From contig NC_063151.1 of NCBI RefSeq assembly GCF_020921035.1, positions 26,294,934-26,358,933 of the forward strand: a stretch of 64,000 bases of DNA, in the 5' to 3' direction. Position 1 is the first letter of the stretch. Every line of letters starts with the position of its first letter. Under the pieces are notes generated by a model that was not told where the DNA came from, ran no database searches, and saw nothing but the letters and a program-made list of their open reading frames with translations. Both the position numbers and the translations under genes were made by a program. Below are positions 12,528 through 24,183 of the stretch, piece by piece. The stretch comes from Rhodamnia argentea. Lineage: Eukaryota; Streptophyta; Magnoliopsida; Myrtales; Myrtaceae.

Positions 12528-15500
12528 ATGATCGCTTGCTGTTCCAGGTCTCTCGCGCTCTCTCGGTAATCATCAGTTCCCCGTTCCGTTTCAAATTTTT
12601 GTTTTTTTTATGAAATTAGGAACGACCCACGTTATTCTTGACCGGAAAAACGTGATCTTTACATCGTCGAATGATAGTTAACGGAGGATTTCACTCTGCT
12701 AAGTTCAGTCCCACATATGTTTGGGAAGGGATTTGAATGAGGAATGATAGGCGCTCGATTTTTGTTTTGCGCCCTCTAGCTGGATATAGATAAGTGCTGC
12801 ACTCGAAATCTGAGTAAAGTTTCTTCATTTTGTGCTTTGATAACTTCACAGTTCCAGCTGTGCCTTTTCGGTTCATCTATTTGAAAGTACTGCACATGGT
12901 TTATTTCTTGTTTCCGCAGATTGGATCGCGCACTAAAGCTCACGAGCTCATATGTGGTATCACGTCCTGTGAATATTTTTGAGGTACAAATGTCTTTACT
13001 CTTTGTTCGTTCCTTGATATTGGGGAAAAAGTTATGATGCTTGACAGAAGCTGGATAGTGGGTGATTATTTTTAACTGATAGGAGGGAGTGAATTTCATG
13101 AGTAGTAACATTTGTCACTGCAGAGCGCAGATCTTTGAAATGTCTGTTTATTGATGTTTCTCGGGACAAAAGTTCTGTCAACGGAAGGAAATGCAGGAAT
13201 TGTACTTCTTTATGTTCAGTTACCTCGTCTTAGTTGGGGGATGAATCGACGTACGTTAACTAAATTTCTGCTTAACCCAACTGCACGCATCAAAATGTGG
13301 AAGCTTGTATCCAAGATTGTAGCAGGGGCACTTATGTATGCATAAGTTATATACTTCATCTCCGATTTAATTTGTCTTAACCACATCCTGCTTATCATTT
13401 TATGTTCTGGGTAAATCTATGTTTCTCTGCTGCAATTCTTGAGTTTCTAATGCCAATTGATGGAATTACATACAGTTTGCTTATCACGGTGTGAGTTGCA
13501 ACTGGACAATGGACAAAAAGGATTCACAGAGTTCTGTGGAGCAGAAAAAGAAGCTGAAAAAAATTGACCTCGCATGGAGACCAATTTCTACTCAAGCTAC
13601 TTGTTTTGAAGGTTAGTTCTTTACTGGAAATGTTGTTTCATTTGATTTGGTATGCAATGGTTGATTTTGTTTTGGATAAGCTGAATGAAGAACCTTTGGC
13701 TCTCAAAAGTAGTCAGAATTGACTTGTCCTTTGCAACTCTTTCCGACCATTACATTATGTGGTTTCCATTCATTAAAGTTTTGATAACTCAAAGTGTGCA
13801 CCATTCTTGCTATAACAGTCTCACGATAATTTGACTGTGTTGTGAAGTCTATGTTACAGGAATATCAGCACATAAATCTGGCATGGGTATTTAGTAGGGA
13901 GTAGGCTCTGAAGGTAATACTGACAATCTTTGTCGATGCTTATCTCCTTGAATTCACAGCTAAAGATGCGACAATCAAGTCGGAGGGTACTACTCAAGTT
14001 CAAGAAGTACATGGGAGCATAATTGGCCCAGCTTCAATTGCTGAGAAGGACGTAGCTGAAGCAGAAATTGATATAACTAAATCAGTTATCAGCTCTAGCA
14101 TTCCAGGTGTTGGTGCAGATACAGAGCCTGTCCTTTATCCGGAAAAGCATAGTATTTCAGTTGAGGCAAGTTTTGTTAATTAGCTCTTATCTTTGCAAGG
14201 CATATTTTGTCTTTCATGCTTTCATACATCAAACGGCATCTAGTGTTTCCTGCTAAAATTAGGATGTAAGGTTCACATGAGCTGTAGCACAACTAAGTTA
14301 CACTAAGTTGAATATCTTAGGACTGTTTGACAGAACTGTGAGGTGTATATTTCTGCAAGTCTTTCCATGGGAGATGCAATGGGCCAGAGTTGCAAGTGTA
14401 CATTTATCCTACAAGATCCTTGGCCTGCAAAATCCTGTGCCAACTTAAGGAAGAGAAAGTGCTGACAGAATGAAATGGTTGTTCTGTCTCTATCTTCATT
14501 TATCGACTGGTTTTGTTTGCTTAGCTCAGTATTAAGCGTTGACGTTTGCAGGATCCCCGTATTTAAGAAGGTGATTTGAGCCAATAAAAAAAATGGTGGT
14601 GGACGCCACTAGGAGATAATTACAAACTTTGCCATCTTCATTCCTTTGGCTGCTTGCAGAGTGTAAGACTGATGTCTTTAAACCTGGACTGGTCAAAGAA
14701 CCGGTCTAGGTTCTGGTTCGCAGGTCAACTGGTTGAACTTCCAGGTCAATAAAGTTAGAGAATTTACAAACAAATTTACAATCTGTCATGCTGATTTACA
14801 CAAACAGCAATGACTACTCCAGTGGAAACGGCATTCTCTTACCTACAATGGTCAGGGGATGAACACTATATTTTTTCACCAAGTCAATAAATTGGCCAAA
14901 GATCTGGGCAAACCGTTCCGGTCTAGGCTCTGGTTACACTAACAGCAATGCCTACTTCAGTGGATATGGCATTCTCTTACCTACAAGTATTGGGGCTGAA
15001 CACTTTATATTTTTTCACCAAGTCAATAAATTGGTTAAAGATTCGGGGTAAACAAAAAGGACTGGTCTGGACTGGACCGGACCAGACCATAGTCCGGTTT
15101 CCTGTCCAACCGGTGGAACCTACTGGTCTGTCCTGGTATGAAAACATTGATTTAGACTATATAGCGTTAAGGAGTAGTAATGGTTCTTACAACAACCTAG
15201 TCTATTTTATTAGATGCGGTTGGCCACCTGATCATTCACTTATTGCAGCAAAAAATGAAATGCCTTGCATATAAAAGTTCTTAAAAGAATTATTGAAGCT
15301 GTAAAAACTTGAAAACCATTTGTTGTCCATGGGATTATTTTTTTGGTGAACCCAAACTTAATATTGGATCAATTTTTTCTTTTTTGGGTTGCCCGGGGGG
15401 GTGGGGTTTATATTTTCGTGATAGTAGAGCCCCAAGTACACGAGTTCCCCATGAGTGCAATAAAATGTACCTAGTAATCCATCACCATCAATGTGGCTCC

Positions 15501-18500
15501 AGACCTCTTTACCTTTTGAGGGCATTTCTTAAAGGTAATATCTAATGATTTAGCTAGGGGTTAAGCAAGGGCGTGTGCAATTATCCTATTCAAAGTCAAT
15601 GCTTTGCAATTGACAAATTATAAAAATACGTCTGTCGGTCATGTCAAAGCTAAAGTCGAAAAAAAAAATACTTGTTTGACATCATGTAGTTGGAAAGATA
15701 CTTCTTTTGAGCTGATTTAGTCGGCGATATAACCATCTGTCATGTTAGTTTGTCCAAGAACATGCATCTAAAGATCTTGTAACCATTTGTCTTTTATTTT
15801 GACATGTCATCTCATCGCTACATTTTCTATACAGGTAGGTTCTTCACTAATGCATTTCATAAAAGGAAAAGGGTACAGATTTATGATTCATGATTGTTTC
15901 AAATTAAACTCGTGGCCTTAGTCCCTTATGATTTTGTATTTCATTCATCAGAGGATTTACTCAGAAGAAGATTGAGGAGGAGATGAAAGTTGATATTATA
16001 TTTCCTTCATCAAGGAAGGATGATCACATTGGTAAGATTTTGGTTCTAGATAGAATGGATGCACAACCTTGTTCATACTTCCTTGAGCTCTCGAAGAGAT
16101 ACTTATCTTTAATAGTTTGGGTGCATATGAGTAATTCTGTCTCGGAATGCATTTCATGATTGTGAATTCTTATTGTCTTCTAATTGTACTTTGCTTTATA
16201 ATATTTGGTAATGCCCCAAGGTTGCTTGATACAGTTATTGAAGGAGATTCCAGAGAAGCTGTGAATAGTGCATTGGAGAAGATTCAAACTATAATTGGTG
16301 AGGTAAGTAGTGGTGGTGATTCTAACAGAGTTTCAGATTTTTTTGAGTATAACTGTATTCCTTAGTAACTAATCCACGAAAGCAAGCATCTATTAAATAT
16401 GTCCAAGTTTTGCCTCTTATTAGCACTCTCAAACTTCTAGCGGGATGTTGGATCAGTTTCATTGAAGTTGACTGGCCAAGTTAGCTGTAAAATTTTTGCT
16501 TATTAGTTCCATCAGCAGGTGATGTGCTTTTGGGAATAGCTTTAGGAGCCTAAGCATTATGCCACTAGTCTTTAAAGAACTTTGTGTTTATGTGACTTGA
16601 GAAAATCTGTGAAGTTTGAATATTATTCTGTTCTCCATTTCAATGGATGTAATCTTCAACTCCAAATGATGAAACAACGTGACGTCCTTGAATGTTTATT
16701 AATAGTTCCTCAGTGAAAAAGCTACACAAATTTGTACTTTTTGACATTTATTTGCTACTCCATCTTAAGTAAAATTACTTTGCTCAGTTCTTTTTTATTA
16801 ATAGTTAGTGTCTTAGTACCCAAATTTTGTAAGTTAGTCCATAGACTTTGTATAATGCAATTGATCATCTTGTAATTCTATCTTAAAAAATGTATGGTCC
16901 AATGAGTTGGCATAGTCTCGTGTTAGGTTTTTCTTTGAATACGGAGAAATTTTTGTTTTGGGACCTTGCATGGTCGAACCTTTTTCTTATGACCACTAAG
17001 CAGATGATGATCTTTGGTATCTCCTGACATTCCCAAATTGCAGGCAGTTGAAAGCCCAAGTCTCGATTACTCTCATTTTGTTTCACTTCCTTTGGCAATA
17101 CACCCTGGATTGGTTGACAAGCTTTTCAGCTTTCAAAACTGCATACTGGGTATTAGCAATTCTTCTGCTGATGCGATCGTAGATATGGATTCAAATGAAG
17201 ACAACTCTGAAGGGGAAGACAGTGAGCAGGAGTCAAGGAATGTTGCAGTCAAGCTTGAAGTTGCAGATGGGAAGGAACAAGTTAAGGTCGACGTCACCAG
17301 CATACCAATTGTTAGTTACCCACCAAAAGCAACATCATCTTCCTCATTATCTGGTAAGGAAAAGCCTGCCACTCTTATGCTCAAGGGTCTCAGCAGTTTG
17401 AATTGGCCTTTTGTTGGGTTGTTGTGGTTATTGGCACCTCACGTTAAAATGCACATATTCATACACGTATGCCCAGAGACTCTCAGACCCCTATCATCAT
17501 GATGGGTGAAGTGATGCTATCTATCTTTCTTAATTGTGAAAATTTACTGATTTTTACACTAGTGGCTTTGGGGTCCTTTTGATATCTCCTCCTGCCTTTT
17601 ACCTTTTGCTTTTGTTTCATTGGCATATAAGACATATTTCTTAGAACTGAGTTTTACATGTTTCTTCTTCAAGTGCACATTTCTTTATCTATGATTCTTT
17701 GACTCTTCCTTGTTTCCCTATATGTTTCCCTCCAAATGTGTTAGAATTATACTCACTTTGAGCTAATTTTTCAGACTTCGGAATTGACAAATCCATATTT
17801 ATCAAGCCAAAAACATTCCACTTAACTGTACTCATGTTGAAGTTGTGGAACAAAGATCGGGTTGCTGCAGCTGCTGAGGTTTTGCAGGTATATCGTTTAA
17901 TCCAACACAATGTTTGTTAAAGTAATACTGATATTTGTTAGTGGTTAGTAGGTGAGTTTAACTAAGGTAATTGGAAAATTGGGTCTCTCTTATGCTCTTT
18001 ATATGGATCGATCTTATGTACTCCTTTGTCATGTCAATTTAGTAAAGATGTAGTCTTTATTGAGTCTCTCTGTCCCTCTTTCTTGACGTTCCTTAAGTAT
18101 ATACATGGTATCAGAGCCTTCGAGAGAAAGGACCCAAATCAAAATCCTAGATTCTGCTGCTTCTTGTCGTCGGTAAACAAAAGAAAAAAGAGTCTAATCT
18201 TCGTCAACGTCGCGCTACTGGTTCCACCTTCCTTGTTCGACACCACCATCACTGTGCCTCCCATATCCTGTTCTCTAAGTTCACCACTCATTGTCCACCG
18301 CTATCTCCCTCATCAGTCTAGGGTTTCAATCAACTCAAAATTGACCCATCTCACTCTTTCAGCTATCATCTTCTCTGTCTGAGTTGGTCACGTCACTGTC
18401 ATCATCTATCCTCAGGTCACCCAGACCTGAAGAGTTGCACCTCTTCCTCTGTTTGTCGTCATCAGGTGCAAGTAGTCCTTTGATGCTCGCCATCCATTGC

Positions 18501-20956
18501 TCATCCTTTCTCTGTCACTCACGAGCTCTGTGGTCCACTTCTCTCTAGCTGGCCACTGTTCTCCGTCATCTCCGTCTACATTCTGACGTCATCGAAGCTC
18601 ATCCTCCACCTTTGTTGCTGGCCAGCACATCCCCTGTGTTTTTCAACTTCGTTTCTATCAAGGTTCTATTGTCCATGTGATCCCAATCCACGCCTCATCG
18701 TTCATCATCAGCCTTTCTCCCATGTAGTCGGTGACAACATCGCTGTTCGTCATCAAGAGCAGTTGTTTGTTCCTCTCTGTTCACGACTCATCCGCTGGTC
18801 GAGCTCCCTTCCGTCGCGCATTTCCTTGTTATTCATTGATGTCCTTTGTTGTCCTCGGTTGTTCTCAATTGAAGCCATTGGTTTTGCTCCTCCTTAACAG
18901 TGAAGCTGTCTATTCTTGTGGGTTGCTGGTTTGTTAGGTTTGTGTCATTTTCAATTCCTTATGAGCCAAAAAAAAAAGAAGAAGAAGGAAAAAGCCACAG
19001 GAACTTGCCTTCAGCAAAAGCTCTCAATTTTAATCCGTCGAAACCTTAACAACCTCTACTGTTAATATCACCTATATCCTATAGTGAGTATCGTTGGCGA
19101 GCAAAGCAACTGTGAGTGCCGAAGTCCAGCACACTTCATCAATCTTCACATGATTTTGTCTTCATTGCTTGAGGAAGAGAAAGGTGTGAAGTTTCTTTGC
19201 TCGATTTGTCACTTCAGCGCTTCTATCCAGTCAATGTGGATTTCATTCAATTTGTCGTGTAAGGTCCGGCTTACTCAATTGTCGTTGTCTCAAATCCAGT
19301 TCAATACATCCACATTTATTATGTAGTGGAAGGTCCGGCTTACACTAAACTTTAGTCAGAGATGTCTGAAGGAAGTTGCACTTGTTATTTGCAAGCTAAA
19401 TGCTCCAGCTTGAGGGGAAGTGTTGAAGTATATCTAATTGTATTAGTCAGTGGTTATTAGACGAGTTTTGATATAGGTAATTAGAGTTTTGGGTGTCTCT
19501 TGGGCACTATAAATAAAGTCATGTTATGTACTTTTTAATAAAGTCGATTGAGTAAAGATATAGTTCTCCAAAAAATCGTAGAATATTTACAATGTTGTTT
19601 CCTAAGTTGATGTGCTTCAAGTAAATCACTCCATTTTCTATGCAGAATATCTCTTCAAAAGTCAGAGATGCATTGGATAACCGTCCCATCTTCATAAGGC
19701 TTAAGGGACTGGTAAGGTTCATTTGAAATTGGAATGGTCAATTATGCAGCCCAACATGATAATATTCTTTCGAGTATTCTTCCGACGTTCTCACAGGTCC
19801 CTTCAGTCAAAAGCATCTACTCTTATCTTAATTAATATATCATGATCTTTCTGCTAGGCCTCTTTGATTATTTATGCTGTTGGTAGCTTGCATGATGTAA
19901 ACTTAAGAATATTCATACTATTTCAATAACAGAGCTATATGCCCTTGAAAACGAATAACTGGGAATATAATTTGCGAATTTTAACCCTTTTAACTCCTTT
20001 TTTGGCATTCGAAGTACATGGTCACGGAGAACCTGTTCTTTCTGTTCCTTGTAGGACTGCATGGGAGTGGTTCTGCGGCCAAAGCCTGTGTTCTTTATGC
20101 TCCTCCGGAAGAGATCGGCAATGAGGGCAGACTTTTACGTGCCTGTCGTATCCTCCTCTGATGTGTCCAAGTGCTATCAATATATTTTCCTGTATCTGTG
20201 GCTTAGGGAATGCATGGGGGGAAATTTTGCTACCTGCTGGATGTTTTGATTGACTGCATCAGTAATTCTTTGAGTTCCCTAACAATTCTTAGAAGTTATT
20301 ATTGATGCCTATACTGAGGCAGGACTTGTGTTAGAGAAAGATGCTAAACAAAAGTTAAAGGTACTCTCTATGGCCTTTGCTTTTCTTCTGTGTGTTTCGG
20401 GGGTCTGGTGGCATGATGGATGTCTGCAATATTACCATGTTTCATCAGAGACAGGCGTACACGGAAATTTTTTCGAGTTTGTAGGGGGATTAAGCATTTG
20501 AAAAGAGTCGAAAAACATATTGCAAATCAAAGAGCTGTCAAATTTTATGTAGCTTATCCCTTGAGCACAGAGTCTTAATGCACTTGCCTCCTTGAATTGC
20601 AGTTGCACGCCACAGTCATGAATGCCAGGCACAGGAAAAGCTGGTGCGGCCATCATCCTTTTGATTTTCCCTTTTCCTTTCATAAGTTTTATGGCATCGT
20701 TTCATTAACTGTCTCCGACTTATACGCCGCTGCATCTTTTGCTAACGTGTCTATTTGGGGTTGATTCAGCAAGAGGAGGACAAGAAAGGTGGATTCATTT
20801 GACGCAAGAGGGATATTCAAACAGTACGGATCCGAGGAATGGGGGGATTATCTCCTTCGTGAGGCTCATCTTTCACAAAGGTTTGTGTTCGATGAGAGCG
20901 GTTATTATCACTGTTGCGCTTCGATTCCCTTCCCAGAAAGCATGCAGCTGGACTGA
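12528..20956 (+). CDS. ASCC1-like protein: KH domain plus 2H phosphoesterase (eukaryotic LigT/AKAP7-like)
   Basis: Fourteen exons: 12528-12565, 12921-12984, 13476-13611, 13960-14165, 15835-15872, 15952-16031, 16235-16302, 17044-17353, 17775-17887, 19646-19711, 20055-20147, 20293-20360, 20603-20643, 20770-20956, about 502 codons. The KH RNA-binding domain (VGSSLMHFIKGKGGFTQKKI, GxxG loop = GKGG) lies in exons 5-7. The 2H domain begins SHFVSLPLAIHPGLVDKLFS and has both catalytic-type motifs, HLTV (exon 9) and HATV (exon 13). Family role: human ASCC1 acts in ASCC/ALKBH3 DNA-alkylation repair; the plant protein is little studied. The intron after 14165 has a GC donor (GAG/GCAAGT). Exon 11 (20055-20147) is 1-2 nt out of frame: DCM is followed in another frame by SGSAAKACVLYAPPEE. 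The first three exons give a basic, Ser/Leu-rich N-terminus; the next in-frame ATG is 13509. Confidence 0.85.
14803..15056. repeat. Intronic tandem duplication, period 138 bp
   Basis: Two adjacent, clearly similar copies starting AACAGCAATG at 14803 and 14941, sharing ATTCTCTTACCTACAA and TTTTTTCACCAAGTCAATAA. They sit in the long intron (14166-15834) of the ASCC1-like gene, next to a GC-rich stretch with repeated ACCGG/GGTC words (about 14690-14760 and 15060-15130). Confidence 0.8.
17915..19591 (+). mobile_element. Old non-autonomous Ty1/Copia-like LTR element (fossil)
   Basis: Left LTR about 17915-18105 (TG...CA) and right LTR about 19421-19591. A primer-binding site TGGTATCAGAGCC, the usual plant Copia initiator-Met tRNA type, starts at 18106. 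A purine-rich tract (GCTTGAGGGGAAG) lies just before the right LTR. The same 5-bp ATGTT flanks both sides (17910-17914 and 19592-19596), as expected for a target-site duplication. The roughly 1.3-kb interior has no recognisable gag or pol, so it is a TRIM/LARD-like derivative. The LTRs differ at roughly a quarter to a third of positions by eye, so the insertion is old. It lies in sense orientation in intron 9 of the ASCC1-like gene. Confidence 0.8.
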
Positions 20957-21029
20957 TTCACTGTATGACTGATATTTCATTCCATCAGTTGGACTGATTC
21001 ACTGTATGACTGATTTCATTCCATCAGTA
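20949..21029. repeat. 41-bp tandem duplication across the stop codon
   Basis: TGGACTGATTCACTGTATGA starts at 20949 and again at 20990, with a near-identical remainder. The first copy contains the TGA stop (20954-20956) of the ASCC1-like gene, so the last codons and the stop are repeated in the 3' untranslated region. Confidence 0.9.
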
Positions 21030-22041
21030 GATGAGAAATCTAATGATTCTTAGGTGGTTTAGCATTCTCTTCTCGCAGTTGTTTTGGTTTTGTTCTATAA
21101 CATTCTAGTTGGTCCCTTCCAAGAGAGTCGTATGAGAAGATATCAGAGTTCGCTACCATTGCACTTAGGAACTCGCGATTCGTACGAAATGCAATTCATG
21201 GTCGTTAACAGATGGAAAAAGTCCATATGATTTCACAACACCCATACTGCGAAGATTTTTCTCACCAGAGATGAATTCGAGAAACTGCTCAAGTTCTTCC
21301 ATGTCTATCGAACAGATGCTTCATGAAACTGTGTCATGTCGCGTGGTCGTATAACCTGGATTTTAATTACCGAGTTCTCGGTTCTTGTAACGAGAATGAT
21401 TCTACTGAACACGGGGAAAACTAAATTGTTGAGCTGTAAGTACATGAGTAAATGTACGAAATTGGCCGTAGGCTACGCTTAATCCATGGAATTCATGTAA
21501 AGATCAGTTTTCTCCGTCTGGGGTTAGAAAGGAGAATACGCCTTTTGTTAATTTGAGGACTTTGAAAAATGCAAATAAGCCTTTTAAATGAAGTAGTGTT
21601 TGAAGTGTATTTTAAAAACAAAACTTTGACAAAAATGTTGTTTGTAAAATGAACTTTGTAAAATTTTTTGAAAAAAAGCGGCGGCGCAGCTCGCGCCGCG
21701 CATGCGGCGCATGGCCGGAAGCAAAGGTGAAAAATTAAAATAATAAAAATTATTGGTATTTTATTTAATGTAAAATGATAAACCTTTGCTTTCACTTTTA
21801 TGTTTTGCACCCATACGAGTAGGTCATTAGATAATATGGGAGAAAAGAAAGAAAAAAACCTTGGATTAGGATAGTTCTTTCTAAAATGATGTATGGACAT
21901 GCTGTCAATCGGTCCCAAACAATTATTTTCTAGGTCATGGAGACGTGACTCGAACCAGAGAGCAGACAACCAAAATTTCAACAAAGGGAATTATAACAGA
22001 GAAAGTTCCACAGACAACCATCGAGCAAGGCTTATTCTGAA
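21030..22041. other. Convergent 3' intergenic region
   Basis: Downstream of both the ASCC1-like gene and the WD40 gene. Contains a short GC-rich patch with palindromic GCGCGC words at 21678-21717 inside AT-rich DNA, possibly the core of a degraded fold-back element. The 163-codon minus-strand frame here has no recognisable domain and is not called. Confidence 0.45.
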
Positions 22042-23388
22042 TTAAACCTGAAGCTTTTTCACCACCCACGAGGGCGACAATACCGGACTGGCCTCAAAAT
22101 CCACACCATCGATTTGCTGATCCTCCATGGCCGAGTGTTGCGGGCTCACCTTCTCTGTGGGATAAACCTTGACTCGCCATACCTTGAACGTCTGATCCAA
22201 GCTCGCGCTGTAAACCAGCAAGCCCTTCACCGTGGCCTCCCTCTCCAGAGTTGCCGCCAGGCATTTCACCGGTCCGTGGTGCCCGTCCATGACCGCGAGA
22301 CAGGTGTGGAAGCAGTTCCCTTCCTCTCTCCTCCACACCCTGATGGTCGCGTCTTCGGAGCCGCTGAAGATCAAATCCGCCACGGCGGCCAAGCAAAGGA
22401 CCGCGAAGTGGTGACCCTGCAGGAAACCTCCGTGGTTGAACCTTCCCGAGGTCTTTTCCTTCTCCCAGAAGTTGATGATCCCGTCGGACGAGCCGGAGTA
22501 GAGGATGCACGTGCTCGGCGACGAGGACAGTGCCAAGGCGTTGACCGGCGAGAGCTGGAACTTTAGCGTCATGGTAAGGATGTGCGAGCTCTCCCCGAAA
22601 ACCCTCCTCCATATCTTCACCGAACCATCCGAGGAGCAGGTGAAGACGCAACCGTCGTCTTGGTTGATCGCGATCGCGTTGACGTGGCTTTCATGAGCCA
22701 CGAACGAATCGACGCACCGGTTTTCCAGGATTTTCCACGCTTTGACTGTTTTGTCCCACGAGCCGGTGTACAAGAGCTTCTCTTCGTGGTTGTAAGCTAG
22801 ACACGAGATGTAATCCTTATGTTTCTGATTCGAACTCTTCCTCGGAAACACGAAAAACGAGTTCTTCGGGGGTAGCGTGGCGATCTTCTTCGGCCGGAAG
22901 TTGTCCGCGGCCGAAACACCCCATACACGAACTCTGTGGTCCCCGTGTGCGGTGATCAAGATCCTCCCATAAGCTAAGATCGCCCAAACCTCTCCTGAGC
23001 TAGCTTTTATGTAACCCACTTCCCCGCAATCCGGTTGCCTCCATGCATGGATCCTACAGCTCTTGGTTCCTGTGAATATGAAGTCTTTAGATACCGCGAG
23101 AGAAAGGATGCTGCCTTCATGGCGGTGGAGGGAGGCTAGGCAATGGTAGAGAAGAGGTTGCGAAGGAGATGTGCGAATTGGCGATAACGTCCAAGGTGTC
23201 TCGGGGCTCATAGGCCGTGCCGGGATCGATGTTGTGGAAGCAGCAGAGATTCTAGCGGCCGGAAACTGCATATCATCGCGTTCGCTCGAGCTCCGGAGGT
23301 TAAGGACGCAGGGACGAGTAGGTTTCTCAACTTTCTTTGCTTCTTCGTCGATGTAGCTCCATAGCGTCATCTTCTCGTGGAAGTCCAT
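22042..23388 (-). CDS. Seven-WD40-repeat protein, JINGUBANG-like
   Basis: Intronless frame of 448 residues from ATG MDFHEKMTLWSYIDEE. Seven WD40 blades are visible by their terminal motifs: RIHAWRQ, RVRVWGV, TVKAWKI, SVKIWRR, IINFWEK, TIRVWRR and TFKVWRV. The N-terminal ~75 residues are Ser/Pro/Thr-rich (TSIPARPMSPETPWTLSPIR), followed by the family hallmark LASLHRHEGSILSLAVS. Arabidopsis JINGUBANG restrains pollen germination and binds TCP4; the family has about ten members and acts as scaffolds, so a specific role here is inference. The single exon is normal for the family. A (GA)n tract lies about 145-170 bp upstream on the coding strand. An upstream in-frame TTG is not used as the start. 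Confidence 0.93.
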   Translation of the reverse strand: MDFHEKMTLWSYIDEEAKKVEKPTRPCVLNLRSSSERDDMQFPAARISAASTTSIPARPMSPETPWTLSPIRTSPSQPLLYHCLASLHRHEGSILSLAVSKDFIFTGTKSCRIHAWRQPDCGEVGYIKASSGEVWAILAYGRILITAHGDHRVRVWGVSAADNFRPKKIATLPPKNSFFVFPRKSSNQKHKDYISCLAYNHEEKLLYTGSWDKTVKAWKILENRCVDSFVAHESHVNAIAINQDDGCVFTCSSDGSVKIWRRVFGESSHILTMTLKFQLSPVNALALSSSPSTCILYSGSSDGIINFWEKEKTSGRFNHGGFLQGHHFAVLCLAAVADLIFSGSEDATIRVWRREEGNCFHTCLAVMDGHHGPVKCLAATLEREATVKGLLVYSASLDQTFKVWRVKVYPTEKVSPQHSAMEDQQIDGVDFEASPVLSPSWVVKKLQV

Positions 23389-23533
23389 ACCGATCAAACC
23401 CGAAAGATCTGTGAGATTTCTTTCTAGGATTGGAGTTCGGTTGGAGCTCTTGGGATGGTTGGTTTAGGCAAGTAGGGAACTTCAACTGTGAGTGCACCTT
23501 CTTCAATGTCGTGAACAAACATCAACTTTTGTT

Positions 23534-23560
23534 CCTCTCTCTCTCTCTCTCTCTCTCTCT
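23534..23560. repeat. (CT)n microsatellite in the 5' region of the WD40 gene
   Basis: CT run reading (GA)n on the coding strand, about 146 bp upstream of the ATG at 23388. Same arrangement as at 10204-10230. Confidence 0.85.
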
Positions 23561-24180
23561 TAATCAAGCCATGCTGATTGCATGCAGTCAATATCATTTC
23601 AACACAAGATCCGGAAAAGGCAAGTGAAAAACTCAAGAAATCAGCTAATAAGCAAAAGGGAAATTCTTCCCTGGTAGTACTATTAAGAACGGTATAAATT
23701 CAATTTAAGATCCATGCACCATCACCGCATGTTTTGCATAAAATACTTATTGGTTAGGAGATCGTGTGGTCAGAAATACTGTCGGGCCGTCAGGCTACCA
23801 GTTTCTTAAACATAATCACTAACAAATCAGATTGTAGGCAACCAAGAGACAGATCTTTGGGTTTTGGCTGAAAGTTGGAACATTGAAGTGGGAAGGTGTG
23901 CGTGAATGCAGCATCTTTAAGGCCAATAAATTGGTAATGGTTTTCATTTTTCTTTTCACCGACTTTTCTTCTAATCAAATAATGGCGTAACCTACCACTT
24001 ATTTACAAGGGAGATGGTTAGCAGACAGCTAGATCAGGGGGACAACTCACAGTGTGTCTAGCTTCACTTCATTTTCGGACTCGGACACCAACCAAAGCAC
24101 TCATTTCAGAGGGAAGAGAGACAGTTGAGTTAGATGCCCTCTAGTCCTCACCAACCACACCCCCCGCCCCTCTTCTTTTT
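23561..24180. other. Intergenic, upstream of the WD40 gene
   Basis: Promoter-proximal DNA for the minus-strand WD40 gene. No other gene, RNA gene or clear repeat seen. Confidence 0.5.
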
Positions 24181-24183
24181 TCG

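Noticed and set aside
21925-21975. tRNA-like T-arm word on the minus strand (CTGGTTCGAGTCACG)
   Set aside because: No matching acceptor, D-arm or anticodon stem could be found around it.
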